From Burkholderiales bacterium (lineage in GTDB: Bacteria > Pseudomonadota > Gammaproteobacteria > Burkholderiales > Burkholderiaceae_C): a DNA stretch of 64,000 bases. The position numbers and the translations under genes are program-made. The stretch spans positions 1 through 64,000 of the forward strand of contig JAFKGD010000004.1 in the NCBI GenBank assembly GCA_017307855.1, written 5' to 3'. Positions within the stretch are counted from its first letter, which is position 1. Each line of letters begins with the position of its first letter. Below the pieces are notes generated by a model. That model searched no databases. It was not told where the DNA came from and saw only the letters and a list, made by a program, of their open reading frames with translations. This document shows, one piece after another, positions 43,899 through 53,673 of the stretch.

Positions 43899-45059
43899 TC
43901 ACATCCGCTTGGCGACTTCTTCCAGCATCACCTCGGTGGCACCGCCGCCGATGGTGAGGATGCGCGCGTCGCGCGCCATGCGCTCGATCGGCGTGCCGAT
44001 GATGTAGCCAGTGCCGCCGTGCAGCTGCAGGCAGCCGTGCACGACTTCCTGCAGCGTCTCGCAGGCGAAGGCCTTGAGCATCGACACCTCGCGCACCGTG
44101 TCCTTGCCCTCGTCGATCATCTGGGCGCACTGGTAGAGCAAGGCACGCGCCGCCGCCGTCTTGCTGGCCATCCACGCGATCTTGTTGCGCACCACGGCCT
44201 GATCCCACAAGGTCTGGCCGAAGGCGCGGCGCTGCCGGGTGTAGTCGACCGTGAGCTCGATCGCCTTGGAGCACTGGCCCGTGCTCATGGCCCCCGCCAC
44301 CAGACGCTCGGTCTGGAACGTGCTCATGATGTAGTAGAAGCCCTTGCCCTCCTCGCCCAGCAGCGCGTCGTCGGCCACGCGCAGGTCGTCGAGGAACAGC
44401 TCGGCCGTATCGGAAGCACGCCAGCCGTGCTTTTCGAACTTGCGCGTCACCTTCAGGCCCGGGTTGTCCTTCTCCACGATGAACAGCGAGATGCCACGGC
44501 TGCCCTTGGCGGCCGGGTCGGTGCGTGCCGCCACGATGTAGATGTCGCCGTACACGCCATTGGTGATGAAGGTCTTGGAGCCGTTGATGACCCAGCCGCC
44601 GTCCACGCGCTGCGCACGCGTCTTCAGGCCCGCCACGTCGCTGCCGGCATGTGGCTCGGTCACGCAGATCGCGCCCACTTTGGTGCCGGCGATGCAGTCC
44701 GGCAGGTAGCGCTGCTTCTGCTCGTGCGTGCCGCGGTGGGCGATGTGCGACATCGACATGTCGCTGTGCACGAGAAAAGCCGATGCCACGCCGCCATAAG
44801 TGCTGCGCGAGAGCTCTTCGCCCAGCACCACCGATGCCATCGAACCGAGGCCGCCGCCGCCGTACTCCACGGGATGCCGCATGCCGAGGAAGCCCAGGGC
44901 GCCGAAGTCGCGGAAGGCCTGCCGCGGGATCTCGCCTGCGGCCTCCCAGGCATCGGCCTGCGGCACGATCACGTCGTTGACGTAGCGGCGAACCTGCTCG
45001 CGGATCATGCGATGGTCTTCGTCGAGCAGGTCGGGTTCCAGGAAGTCGAATTCGGTCAT
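43899..45059 (-). CDS. Acyl-CoA dehydrogenase
   Basis: 386 residues, normal medium-chain ACAD length. The FAD/substrate motif AICVTEPHAGSDVAGLKT is near 130-150, and GYIIGTPIERMARDARILTIGGGATEVM is the C-terminal signature with its catalytic Glu (GATEVM). It oxidises acyl-CoA to 2,3-enoyl-CoA and passes electrons to ETF. First gene of the TetR-controlled operon: a palindromic operator lies 70-93 bp upstream. The ATG at 45057-45059 has only a weak ribosome site. Confidence 0.92.
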   Translation of the reverse strand: MTEFDFLEPDLLDEDHRMIREQVRRYVNDVIVPQADAWEAAGEIPRQAFRDFGALGFLGMRHPVEYGGGGLGSMASVVLGEELSRSTYGGVASAFLVHSDMSMSHIAHRGTHEQKQRYLPDCIAGTKVGAICVTEPHAGSDVAGLKTRAQRVDGGWVINGSKTFITNGVYGDIYIVAARTDPAAKGSRGISLFIVEKDNPGLKVTRKFEKHGWRASDTAELFLDDLRVADDALLGEEGKGFYYIMSTFQTERLVAGAMSTGQCSKAIELTVDYTRQRRAFGQTLWDQAVVRNKIAWMASKTAAARALLYQCAQMIDEGKDTVREVSMLKAFACETLQEVVHGCLQLHGGTGYIIGTPIERMARDARILTIGGGATEVMLEEVAKRM

Positions 45060-45128
45060 GTCTCGAAGAGGTGTGGTTTCGCACGCAGGCGTCGGGCGCC
45101 CCGTGCAGGAAGACTGATCTGGCTCAAT

Positions 45129-45152
45129 TATAGACCGACGTGTCGGCTTATA
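45129..45152. promoter_or_regulatory. TetR-type palindromic operator
   Basis: Inverted repeat TATAGACCGAC-GT-GTCGGCTTATA, 9 of 11 positions matching, in the divergent gap between the acyl-CoA dehydrogenase gene and tetR. On the minus strand a TTTATA/TATAAT pair with a 16-bp spacer brackets it, so binding would block the dehydrogenase promoter. It probably also autoregulates the tetR gene. Confidence 0.7.
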
Positions 45153-45288
45153 AATAGGGTTTTCCAGGGCTGTGTCCACCGGGCGGCAGCAAGCTGCCGC
45201 GCAGCCTGGCGGTAACATCGCCACCCGGTGCGCGGATCGCCCGCCTCCTTGAACACATCACGACTTCACACCAGGGACAGCCACCGCC

Positions 45289-45882
45289 ATGCCACGCGTA
45301 CGCGCCGACGACTACGATGCCAAGACGCAGACCATCCTCGACAGCGCTGCCGGCCTGTTCGCCAAGGTGGGCTATCCCAACGCGAAGATGCAGGACATCG
45401 CGCAGGCCTGCGGCGCATCGAAGTCGATGCTCTACCACTACTTCCCGACCAAGGACGACCTGCTGTTCGCCATGCTGGAGGAGCACCTGCAGAAGCTGAT
45501 CGCGGGCCTGGAGGAAGCCCTCGCCCAGCCGGGCAGCGGCCCCGAGCGCCTGGCGGCGTACGTGCAGGTCTATGCACAGAAGTCGTCGCACTCGCGGCGC
45601 CGCCACGTGATTGCGATGAACGACGTCAAGTTCCTGCCCAAGGCGCTGCAGACGCCCCTGCTGGCACTCGAAACCCGCGTGACCGACATCGCCTCCGACG
45701 TGCTGCGCCAGGTCAACCCGCGTCTGGACGACGCGGCCTACAAGCCCTATGCGATGCTGCTGATCGGCATGCTCAACTGGACCGACTACTGGTACAAGCC
45801 CGGCGGCGCGATGAAGCCGGCCGAGCTGTGCGAGCGCATCTCGCGCCTGTACCTCAAGGGCTTCATGGACGAGACGGGTTGA
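45289..45882 (+). CDS. TetR/AcrR family regulator
   Basis: 197 residues. The N-terminal TetR helix-turn-helix (about 12-58) has IAQACGASKSMLYHYFPTKDDLL, followed by an all-helical ligand domain containing YYWYKPGG-type aromatic residues (TDYWYKPGGAM, about 165-175). It is divergent from the acyl-CoA dehydrogenase operon, with a palindrome between, so it is expected to repress that operon until an acyl-CoA or related ligand binds. The only plus-strand gene in the catabolic island. Confidence 0.9.
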   Translation: MPRVRADDYDAKTQTILDSAAGLFAKVGYPNAKMQDIAQACGASKSMLYHYFPTKDDLLFAMLEEHLQKLIAGLEEALAQPGSGPERLAAYVQVYAQKSSHSRRRHVIAMNDVKFLPKALQTPLLALETRVTDIASDVLRQVNPRLDDAAYKPYAMLLIGMLNWTDYWYKPGGAMKPAELCERISRLYLKGFMDETG

Positions 45883-45955
45883 CGGCAACTGCGGGAGGGC
45901 CGGCCCAGGCGGGCGGTCCGGGGGTCAACCCACGTAGCCCTCCAACAACAGACGG

Positions 45956-47095
45956 CTACAGGTCCCGCGAAATCAGCTCCTTCATGATCTCGTTCGTGCC
46001 GCCATAGATGCGCTGCGCGCGCGCATCGACATAGGCCCGCGCAATCGGCACCTCCGCCATGAAGCCGTAGCCGCCGTGCAGCTGCACGCAGGCATCGACC
46101 ACCTTGCACTGCAGGTCGCTGCACCAGTACTTGGCCATGGTGGCCTCCTGCGCATCCAGCCGGCCCTCGGCCATCAGTTGCAGGCAGCGGTCGACGAAGG
46201 TGCGGCCGATCTGGATTTCGGTCTTGAGCTCGGCCAGCACGAAGCGCGTGTTCTGGAAATCGGCCACGGCCTGACCGAAGGCGCGGCGGCCGCGCACGTA
46301 CTCCAGCGTGGTGCGATAGGCGTCTTCGGCCGCGGCGATGGCCGAGATGGCGATCTGCAGCCGCTCCCAGGGCAACTCCTTCATCAGGTAGCCGAACCCG
46401 CGTCCCTCCTCTCCCAGCAACTGGTCGGCCGGCACGTGCACGTCCTCGAAGAACAGCTCGCCCGTGTCCTGCGACTTCAGGCCGATCTTCTTCAGGGGCT
46501 GGCCCTTCTTCACGCCGGGGAGCAGGGTGTCGACCACCAGCAGGCTGACGCCCTTCGCGCCGGCCGCCGGGTCGGTCTTGGCCACCACGATCACCACATC
46601 GCACGTGGTCGCGTTGGAGATGAAGGTCTTGGCGCCGTTGAGCACGTAGTGGTCGCCCTGGCGCACCGCGGTGCTGCGCACGGCCTTCACGTCGGATCCG
46701 CCATCGGGCTCGGTCATGGCCAGCGCGCCGATGGCCTCGCCCGTGACCATGCGCGGCAACCACTGCGCCTTGAGCGCCTCGCTGGCGAAATGCAGGAAGT
46801 AGTTGGTGACGATCTCCGAGTGCATGGTCAGCGAGAGACCGAAGTTGCTCAGCGGCGCGGCTTCTTCCAGCAGCACGGCGGAGTAGAGGAAGTCGGCGCC
46901 CGGCCCGCCGTAGGCCTCGGGCACGGTGGGACACAACACGCCCACGTCGCCCGCCGCGCGGAACACCGATGCGTCGAAGCAGCCGCGCTCGGCCCAGCGG
47001 TCCAGATGAGGCGCCACCTCTTTCTGGAGGAAGCGCCGCACGGTGTCGCGGAACAGGTCGTGTTCGGGACGGAAGATCTCCCGGTTGATCGTCAT
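45956..47095 (-). CDS. Acyl-CoA dehydrogenase
   Basis: 379 residues. ALAMTEPDGGSDVKAVRST and the C-terminal RIYGGTNEIMKELISRDL are ACAD signatures; the Glu in GGTNEIM is the catalytic base position. It ends 74 bp from the convergent tetR gene. It follows the acyl-CoA synthetase gene (44-bp gap), so activation and first oxidation of a substrate are paired. Confidence 0.92.
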   Translation of the reverse strand: MTINREIFRPEHDLFRDTVRRFLQKEVAPHLDRWAERGCFDASVFRAAGDVGVLCPTVPEAYGGPGADFLYSAVLLEEAAPLSNFGLSLTMHSEIVTNYFLHFASEALKAQWLPRMVTGEAIGALAMTEPDGGSDVKAVRSTAVRQGDHYVLNGAKTFISNATTCDVVIVVAKTDPAAGAKGVSLLVVDTLLPGVKKGQPLKKIGLKSQDTGELFFEDVHVPADQLLGEEGRGFGYLMKELPWERLQIAISAIAAAEDAYRTTLEYVRGRRAFGQAVADFQNTRFVLAELKTEIQIGRTFVDRCLQLMAEGRLDAQEATMAKYWCSDLQCKVVDACVQLHGGYGFMAEVPIARAYVDARAQRIYGGTNEIMKELISRDL

Positions 47096-47139
47096 CTCTG
47101 GTGTCTCCTTGGGGAAAGCGTTGGCGCGCCGCCGGCCCT

Positions 47140-48699
47140 TCAGGCCGCGCGCCGCTCGCGGTCGGCCCAGTGCGCCTCGCGCAACTGGTACTTGAGCAGT
47201 TTGCCGGCGCCCGACACCGGCAACTGGTCGCGGAATTCGACGCTGCGCGGGCACTTGTAGCCGGCGATCAGCGACTTGCAGTGGGCGACGACGGCCGCGG
47301 CATCCACGGCGGCGCCCGGATGCGCCACCACCACGGCATGCACGCGCTCGCCCCACTGCGCGTCGGGCACGCCGATCACGGCGCACTGCGCCACGCCAGG
47401 CAGGGACAGCACGGCGTTTTCGACCTCGGTGGAATAGACGTTCTCGCCGCCCGTGACGATCATGTCCTTGAGTCGGTCGACGATGTGCAGCAGGCCCTCG
47501 GCATCGAGACGGCCGCCGTCGCCCGTTCGCATCCAGCCGTCGTGCAGCACCTCGGCGGTCTGCACCGGCAACTGCCAGTAGCCGAGCATGACACCCGGGC
47601 CGCGCAGCCACACCTCGCCCACCTCGCCCGGCGCGGCGTCTGCGCCATCGGGCCGGACCACGCGCACTTCCATGCACGGCGTGGGCAGGCCCGCCGCCAG
47701 GTGCCGGCCGAGGGCGCGGCTGTCGGCGCCGTGGCACCAGTCGGGCAAGGCGACGGCGATGCCGGCCGTCTCCGTCATGCCGTAGAACTGCGTCAGTGCC
47801 ACGCCGGGCAGGCACGCGATGGTCTGCTCCAGCAAGGTGCCATCGATGGGCGACGCGCCGTAGTAGAGGCGCTCGAGCGACGACAGGTCGGCCTGCGCGA
47901 CGCCCGGGTGATCGACCACGCGGCGGATCATGGTGGGCACCAGCGCCGCCTCGCTCACGCGCTCGCTGGCGATCAGCCCGAAGAACACCGCCGGATCGAA
48001 CGCCGCCAGCATCACCTGCGTGCACTGCCCCGCCATGGCCTGCAGCACCACGGCCAGCCCGCCGACGTGGAACATCGGCAGCGCGTGCAGGCACACGGCG
48101 CCCGGCGCGCGGCCGCCGATGACGATGGACGCCAGGGTGGTGGCGAACAGGCCCGCATGCGACAGCAGCACGCCCTTGGCCCGCCCGGTGGTGCCGCCCG
48201 TGTAGAACAGCACGGCCGCGTCGTCGCCGGCCGCGCGCACGTCCGCCACGGGTGCGGCACCGGTCAGCCATGGCTCCCAGGCCAGGGATTGCGCGGGCCG
48301 GCGCGCATCGTCGCCCATCCACGCCACCTGTTCGAGCGCGGGCGCGCGGGCGCGCAGCACGGGCACCAGCCCGGCGAAAGGATCGTCTGCCAGCAGCAGA
48401 CGCGCGCCGCTGTCCTGCAGCGCGTAGGCCAGCTCGTCCGCGCTCCAGCGGCAGTTGAGCGGCGTGGCGATCGCCCCGATCCACCAGGCGGCATACAGGG
48501 CTTCGAGAAAGCGGTCGGTGTTGGGCGCCAGGATGGCGATGCGGTCCCCGCGCGCCACGCCCAGCGTGCGCAGGGCGCCAGCCAGCCGCGCGACGCGGTC
48601 GCCGAATTCGGCATAGGTGGTGCGGCGCGTGCCACAGATGACGGCCAGGCGGCCGGGTTGCTCGCGCACGGCCTTGTTCAGGGCCAGTGTCAGGGGCAT
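47140..48699 (-). CDS. AMP-dependent acyl-CoA synthetase
   Basis: 519 residues, class I adenylate-forming. The phosphate-binding motif FYTGGTTGRAKGVLLSH is near 180-196, FYGMTETAG near 315, WMRTGDGGRLD near 400 and the C-terminal Lys in PVSGAGKLLKYQLRE. It activates a carboxylic acid to its acyl-CoA via an acyl-AMP. The start at 48699 is preferred because a GGAG site precedes it; an upstream in-frame ATG would add four residues. Substrate not deducible. Confidence 0.92.
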   Translation of the reverse strand: MPLTLALNKAVREQPGRLAVICGTRRTTYAEFGDRVARLAGALRTLGVARGDRIAILAPNTDRFLEALYAAWWIGAIATPLNCRWSADELAYALQDSGARLLLADDPFAGLVPVLRARAPALEQVAWMGDDARRPAQSLAWEPWLTGAAPVADVRAAGDDAAVLFYTGGTTGRAKGVLLSHAGLFATTLASIVIGGRAPGAVCLHALPMFHVGGLAVVLQAMAGQCTQVMLAAFDPAVFFGLIASERVSEAALVPTMIRRVVDHPGVAQADLSSLERLYYGASPIDGTLLEQTIACLPGVALTQFYGMTETAGIAVALPDWCHGADSRALGRHLAAGLPTPCMEVRVVRPDGADAAPGEVGEVWLRGPGVMLGYWQLPVQTAEVLHDGWMRTGDGGRLDAEGLLHIVDRLKDMIVTGGENVYSTEVENAVLSLPGVAQCAVIGVPDAQWGERVHAVVVAHPGAAVDAAAVVAHCKSLIAGYKCPRSVEFRDQLPVSGAGKLLKYQLREAHWADRERRAA

Positions 48700-48805
48700 G
48701 TCTGTCTCCATACTGCGTGTGCTGCCGCTGTCTCGTCGTGTGTCTGCGCGGCGCGGGGCTCCCGGCGCGATGCTAATGCGGATGCGGTTGCGGGCAGCAT
48801 CGCGT

Positions 48806-50614
48806 TCATGCGGATTCGCCGAAGAGTTCGCGCTCGTCCAGCGCCGACAGGCTGGCCACGCCGGAGCGCGCCACCGCGATGTGCGCCTGCGCCTGGGGCA
48901 GGAGCCGCTCCACGTAGAAGCGCGCCGTCGCCTGCTTGGCACGGTGGAATCCGTCGCCGCGGCCCTCGGCCAGGCAGTGCCCCGCCACGCGTGCGGCACG
49001 CGCGAACAGCCATCCGCACACCAGATGGCCCAGGGCACGCAGGTAGTCGCAGCCCGATGCGCCGGCCATGTCGTCTTGCGCGGCGGCGATATCGGCGGTG
49101 AGCGACTCGAGGCCATCGCACAGGGCCAGCAGCGGCTCCCGGAAGAACGCCTCCATCGGCCGCGCGTCCTCGCGCACCTGCGACAGGAAGGACTTCAGGC
49201 CGCGCCCCTGGTCGGCCAGCACGCGGCGCGAGAGCAGATCGCGCGCCTGCACGGCCGTGGTGCCGTCGTAGATCTGGGCCACGCGCACGTCGCGCACGAT
49301 CTGCTCGACGCCGTGGTCGCGCACGTAGCCGTGGCCGCCGTGCACCTGGATCGCGAGGTTGGCCACCAGCGTGGCGTTCTCGGCCGTGAAGGCCTTGAGC
49401 ACGGGCGTGAGCAGCGCCACAGTGCGGTCCGCGCTCTCGCGCCGGGCCGCATCGGGATGCGTCTCGGCGATGTCCAGCGTCAGGGCGAGCCAGGCGGTGA
49501 ACATCCGCGCGGCCTCCACATGCGCCTTCTGCGTGAGCAGCATGCGGCGCACGTCGGCATGCAGCACGATCGGATCGGCCGCCAGATCGGGCCGCGCGGG
49601 GCCGCCGGCCACGCGCATCTGCAGGCGTTCGCGCGCATAGGCCAGCGCGCTGTCGTGCGCGGCCTGCCCCATGCCGGTGGCCTGGGCGCCGATGGCCACG
49701 CGCGCCGAATTGATCATCACGAACATGGCGCGCAGACCCTGGTGCGGTTGCCCCACCAGCCAGCCGATCGAGCCGTCGAACGACATCGCGCAGGTGGGCG
49801 ATCCGTTCAGGCCCATCTTGTGCTCCACCGCGGTGGCCACCATGGCGTTGACCGCCGGCGCGAGACCGCCCGGCGCGCCCGCATCCGGCAGGTGACGCGG
49901 CACCAGGAAGAGCGAGATGCCGCCCACGCCGGGCGGCGCATCGGGCAGCCGCGCAAGCACGAGGTGGACGATGTTGGCCGCCATGTCGTGGTCGCCACCG
50001 GTGATGAACAGCTTGCTGCCATGGATGGCGAAGCTCCCGTCGGGCCGCGGCTCGGCGCGGGTGCGCAGCAGTGACAGGTCGCTGCCGCACTGCGGCTCGG
50101 TGATGGCCATGGTGGCCGTCCATTCGCCGCTCACGATGCGCGTGAGGTAGTCGCGCTGCTGCTGGGGCGATCCATAGGCGCGCAGCAGGCGGTAGGCGCC
50201 GCGCATGGCGCCGGGAATCATGCCCCAGGCCGGATTGCAGCCGTTGACGTATTCGTACACCGCCATGGCCACCACCGACGGCGCGCCCTGCCCGCCCAGC
50301 GCCTGGTCGGACCCGAGCGCGGGCCAGCCGGCCGCCACGTAGCGCTGCCAGGCCGCGGCGAAGCCGGCCGGCAGACGCACCCCGGCCGGCGCGCCGTCGG
50401 CGTCGCGCACCACGCTGCAGCCCTCGCGGTCGCCGATGGTGTTGAGCGGCAGCAGCTCGGCCGCCATGAAGCGGGCGGCCTCGGCCAGCGTCTGGTCGAT
50501 GGTCGCGCGATCCCAGTCGGCGCCGCAGGGCAGCGCAGCCAGGACGTCGGCGGTGCCGAGCAGCTCGTGCAGCACGAATGCCTGGTCGCGCAGTGGCGGG
50601 CAATAGCGGTACAT
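48806..50614 (-). CDS. Large acyl-CoA dehydrogenase (DmdC-like)
   Basis: 602 residues, longer than ordinary ACADs. It carries the ACAD core (TMAITEPQCGSDLSLLRT near 165) and a C-terminal extension, as in the 3-methylmercaptopropionyl-CoA dehydrogenase (DmdC) group. The usual end-motif Glu is replaced in IYDGTTAVQARDLL, as in that group, where the base lies elsewhere. GGAG upstream of the ATG at 50612-50614. A perfect 16-bp palindrome is 82 bp upstream. Confidence 0.88.
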   Translation of the reverse strand: MYRYCPPLRDQAFVLHELLGTADVLAALPCGADWDRATIDQTLAEAARFMAAELLPLNTIGDREGCSVVRDADGAPAGVRLPAGFAAAWQRYVAAGWPALGSDQALGGQGAPSVVAMAVYEYVNGCNPAWGMIPGAMRGAYRLLRAYGSPQQQRDYLTRIVSGEWTATMAITEPQCGSDLSLLRTRAEPRPDGSFAIHGSKLFITGGDHDMAANIVHLVLARLPDAPPGVGGISLFLVPRHLPDAGAPGGLAPAVNAMVATAVEHKMGLNGSPTCAMSFDGSIGWLVGQPHQGLRAMFVMINSARVAIGAQATGMGQAAHDSALAYARERLQMRVAGGPARPDLAADPIVLHADVRRMLLTQKAHVEAARMFTAWLALTLDIAETHPDAARRESADRTVALLTPVLKAFTAENATLVANLAIQVHGGHGYVRDHGVEQIVRDVRVAQIYDGTTAVQARDLLSRRVLADQGRGLKSFLSQVREDARPMEAFFREPLLALCDGLESLTADIAAAQDDMAGASGCDYLRALGHLVCGWLFARAARVAGHCLAEGRGDGFHRAKQATARFYVERLLPQAQAHIAVARSGVASLSALDERELFGESA

Positions 50615-50695
50615 GGTGGGCAGTCTCCGGAGCCACGGCCAGGGGGCTGGCGTGGTCTTCTGCCGGGAGTGTCGGCGCGCGGCGCGGCGCGCGCA

Positions 50696-50711
50696 TCGTC
50701 GCATGCGACGA
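50696..50711. promoter_or_regulatory. Palindromic operator-like site 2 (perfect)
   Basis: TCGTCGCATGCGACGA is a perfect 16-bp palindrome in the gap between the LuxR-type regulator gene and the large acyl-CoA dehydrogenase gene. It matches sites 1 and 3. Confidence 0.6.
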
Positions 50712-50741
50712 GTTTGGGGCCCCGGCGTGCCGGGTGCGCGT

Positions 50742-53561
50742 TCAGGCGATCAGGCCCGCCCGGCGCGCGAGCGCGATGGCTTCCATGCGGTTGCGCGCGT
50801 CGAGCTTGACGTTGATGTTGCGCAGGTGGGTGCGCACGGTGGTCTCGGCCACGAACAGGCGCTCGGCTATCTGGTCGTTCGACAGGCCCTCGGCCGCCAG
50901 CCGCATCACCTGGATCTCCTTGCGCGTGAGCAGCTCGCTGCCGGGCGCGGCCGCGGCCTGCGGCAGGCGCGCGGCGGGCGGCGCGGCCTCCGCCACCGGT
51001 GGCGGGGTGCCATCGGCGGGCAGCAGCCGGTCGATGAAGGCCAGCGGTGCATCGTCGCCGGCCGCGGCGTCTTCCAGCAGCACGGTGGGCACGGCACGCA
51101 GCTCGCGCAGCAGCGCCAGCACCATCGGCCCTTCGTCGAGGAACAGCCGCACATAGCCTTCCACGGCGGCGATGCGCACGGCCTTGGCCAGCACGCGCAT
51201 GGCCTTGTTGCGCTGGTCGTCGCGATGCAGCGCCTGCGCCAGCAGAAGCCGGATGGTGAGGGCCCGGCGCTCGCGCTGCGCGCGCTCGGACGCATCGAGC
51301 TCCTGCCGCAGCGAATCGATCACGTCCTTCGCATGCCCGCTGGCGATGGACCAGCGCGCCGCCGCCACGTCCCAGGTTTCGACCTCGTTGGCGCGCAACG
51401 ACAGGCGCGAGACGCGCTGCCACATGGCGCGGTCGCTGCAGCGTTCCAGCTCGGTGCGGGCGCGGGCCAGCCGCCCTTCGACCACGAGTACCCGCACGCG
51501 CTCCAGGCGGGCGCTGGCGACCACGCGCGGCAGGCCCTCGCGGTGGCCGATGTGCTCCAGCTCGGTCAGCAGCTGGTGCGCCCGATCACCCTCGCCCTGG
51601 TCGCTGGCGATGCGTGCCATGAGGATGTGCGAGATGATGAGCTGGTCCGGAATGCCCACGCGCCGGATCAGCGGGATGTACACGGCCAGCAAGCGTTCGG
51701 CCTGCTGGCACTGGTCGGCCTCGTACAGCGCCTCGGCCAGCAGCACGCCGGCCATGGCGTTGCCGTTGGTGGTGCGCGAGCCCTCCAGCGCGCCGGCGCT
51801 GGCCGCCAGCCGCAGCCGGGCGATCGCGCGCCGCAGCCGGCCCTGCGTGAGATCGACCGCGCCCTCGGCCGCTTCCGACAGCGCGAAGTTGAAGCTGCTC
51901 GCATGCTCGGGCTGGCGGCTGCGGGCGGCATCGACCAGCCGCAACGCCTCGTGGTAACGGCCAGCGATCATCGCCAGGTTGGCCAGCACCACTTCGAGGA
52001 AGCCGCGCACGAAGGCCGCGCTGGACGGCAACGCCTCCAGCAGCGGCTCGGTGAGCGCCATGGCGTCGTCGGTGCGGTCGGTCAGCACCATCAGCAGCGG
52101 CTTCATCGCGAGCTGGTGGGCGCGCAGTTGCGGATCGTCGTGCCCGTGGCGCTCCAGCCGTTCGAGCAGCGGCGCGGCGGCGCGCGGCCCGCGGGCCAGG
52201 CAGACGGCCCAGGCATGCACCGCCTGCAGCATCGGATGCGAGTCGAGCTCGCCCGATTCGAGCAGCGGGTCGAGCCAGCGCGACAGCAGCCGCACGCGGC
52301 CCTGCTCCAGCAGCGCCTGGGCGCAGCCATCGAGCAGCGGGAACGCCAGCGCCATGTCGCCCGCCGCGAGGGCATGTTCGACGGCCGGCACGGGCCGGCC
52401 GCTGTCCATGTACCAGCGCGCGGCGGCGCGGTGCAGGCCGGCCACTTCGCCCGGATGCTGGCGCGCCAGTTGCGCGCGCAGGAATTCGGCGAACATGCCG
52501 TGGTAGCGGAATTCGGCGTGGTCGGACTGCAGCGGAATCAGGAACAGATGGGCCTGGTCGAGCGCGCGCAGCATGGCGGCGCTGTCGCTGCGCCCGCAGA
52601 CCGCATTGCAGGCCGGGGCGTTGAGCTGTGCCAGCACGCTGGTGCGCAGCAGGAAGCCGCGCACGTCCTCGCTCTGCCGCGACAGCACGTCTTCCATCAG
52701 ATAGTCCATCACCGCCGCGTTGGAGCCCGAGAAGCCGGCGATGAAGCGGCCGGGCTCGTCGCGGTGCTCCAGCGTGACCGAGGCCAGCCACAGCGCCGCC
52801 ACCCAGCCTTCGGTGCTGCGGTGCAGGCGGCGGATGTCCTCGGGCGCCAGCGGCAGGCCGCGGCGCTCGCGCAGGAAGCCGTCCACCTCCTGCTCCGAAA
52901 AGCGCAGCTGTGCGGGCTCCACTTCCAGCAGGCGACCCCGCGCGCGCAGGCGGCCCAGGCCGATTTCGGGCGCACCGCGCGAGCCGATGATGATCTGCGC
53001 GCCGCGGGGCAACTGCTCGATGAGTTCCTGCACCAGGCCCAGCACCACCGGGCCCTGCAGCACTTCGAAGTCGTCCAGGAACAGCGCGAACGGCGCGGGA
53101 TGGGCGGCGACGGTGTCGATGAGGGCGAACGCCAGCTCGTCCGGCCCCTGCCCGGCCGCGAGGTCGAACTTGCGCAGTGCGGGAACCAGCGGCTCCAGCG
53201 CGGCAATCAGCGCGGCGAGAAAGCGGCCGACGTCGTTGTCGGCGCGATCGAGCGTGAGCCAGGCCTGCGGCAGTCCGGTCTCCTCGAAGCGGCGTCGCAC
53301 CTGCAGCATGACGGTGGTCTTGCCGAAGCCGGCCGGCGCCCGCAGCAGCACCAGGCGTGCGGCGCCGGCATTGAAGATCTTCTCGCAGACCTCGGTGCGC
53401 TGCAGCTCGAACGGCGTGGCCAGCGGTGGCCGCAGCTTGCCGGCGATCGGGAACGGCCGTGGCTGGGCGGCCCCGGCCGCCGCGCGCGCCGCCACGTGGG
53501 CGCCGCCGGCTTCGTCAGCGGGTGGATGCCGGGGTGGATCAGCGGGGTGTCGGGACATCAT
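50742..53561 (-). CDS. MalT/AlkS-type LuxR-family ATP-dependent regulator
   Basis: 939 residues. A STAND-type NTPase domain comes first (about 30-300), with Walker A RAPAGFGKTTV near 75 and Walker B FALFLDDF near 155. Long TPR-like helical repeats follow (about 400-800). The C-terminal GerE/LuxR helix-turn-helix is LTRKEIQVMRLAAEGLSNDQIAERL ... VRTHLRNINVKL. Proteins of this kind bind an inducer in the TPR region and ATP, oligomerise, and activate transcription (MalT, AlkS). It sits in the middle of the island beside a palindrome, so it is the likely activator. The start at 53561 is uncertain; no good ribosome site is seen. Confidence 0.88.
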   Translation of the reverse strand: MMSRHPADPPRHPPADEAGGAHVAARAAAGAAQPRPFPIAGKLRPPLATPFELQRTEVCEKIFNAGAARLVLLRAPAGFGKTTVMLQVRRRFEETGLPQAWLTLDRADNDVGRFLAALIAALEPLVPALRKFDLAAGQGPDELAFALIDTVAAHPAPFALFLDDFEVLQGPVVLGLVQELIEQLPRGAQIIIGSRGAPEIGLGRLRARGRLLEVEPAQLRFSEQEVDGFLRERRGLPLAPEDIRRLHRSTEGWVAALWLASVTLEHRDEPGRFIAGFSGSNAAVMDYLMEDVLSRQSEDVRGFLLRTSVLAQLNAPACNAVCGRSDSAAMLRALDQAHLFLIPLQSDHAEFRYHGMFAEFLRAQLARQHPGEVAGLHRAAARWYMDSGRPVPAVEHALAAGDMALAFPLLDGCAQALLEQGRVRLLSRWLDPLLESGELDSHPMLQAVHAWAVCLARGPRAAAPLLERLERHGHDDPQLRAHQLAMKPLLMVLTDRTDDAMALTEPLLEALPSSAAFVRGFLEVVLANLAMIAGRYHEALRLVDAARSRQPEHASSFNFALSEAAEGAVDLTQGRLRRAIARLRLAASAGALEGSRTTNGNAMAGVLLAEALYEADQCQQAERLLAVYIPLIRRVGIPDQLIISHILMARIASDQGEGDRAHQLLTELEHIGHREGLPRVVASARLERVRVLVVEGRLARARTELERCSDRAMWQRVSRLSLRANEVETWDVAAARWSIASGHAKDVIDSLRQELDASERAQRERRALTIRLLLAQALHRDDQRNKAMRVLAKAVRIAAVEGYVRLFLDEGPMVLALLRELRAVPTVLLEDAAAGDDAPLAFIDRLLPADGTPPPVAEAAPPAARLPQAAAAPGSELLTRKEIQVMRLAAEGLSNDQIAERLFVAETTVRTHLRNINVKLDARNRMEAIALARRAGLIA

Positions 53562-53673
53562 GGATCGTGCGGTATCGGCGCCTGGCGCATGGGGGGCGGC
53601 GCGGCCGTTGCCGCCGTCCCCCCGGAAGGCGGTACGCGCCGCCGGCGTCTGCGGGGCGCCCGGGGGCCGCACC

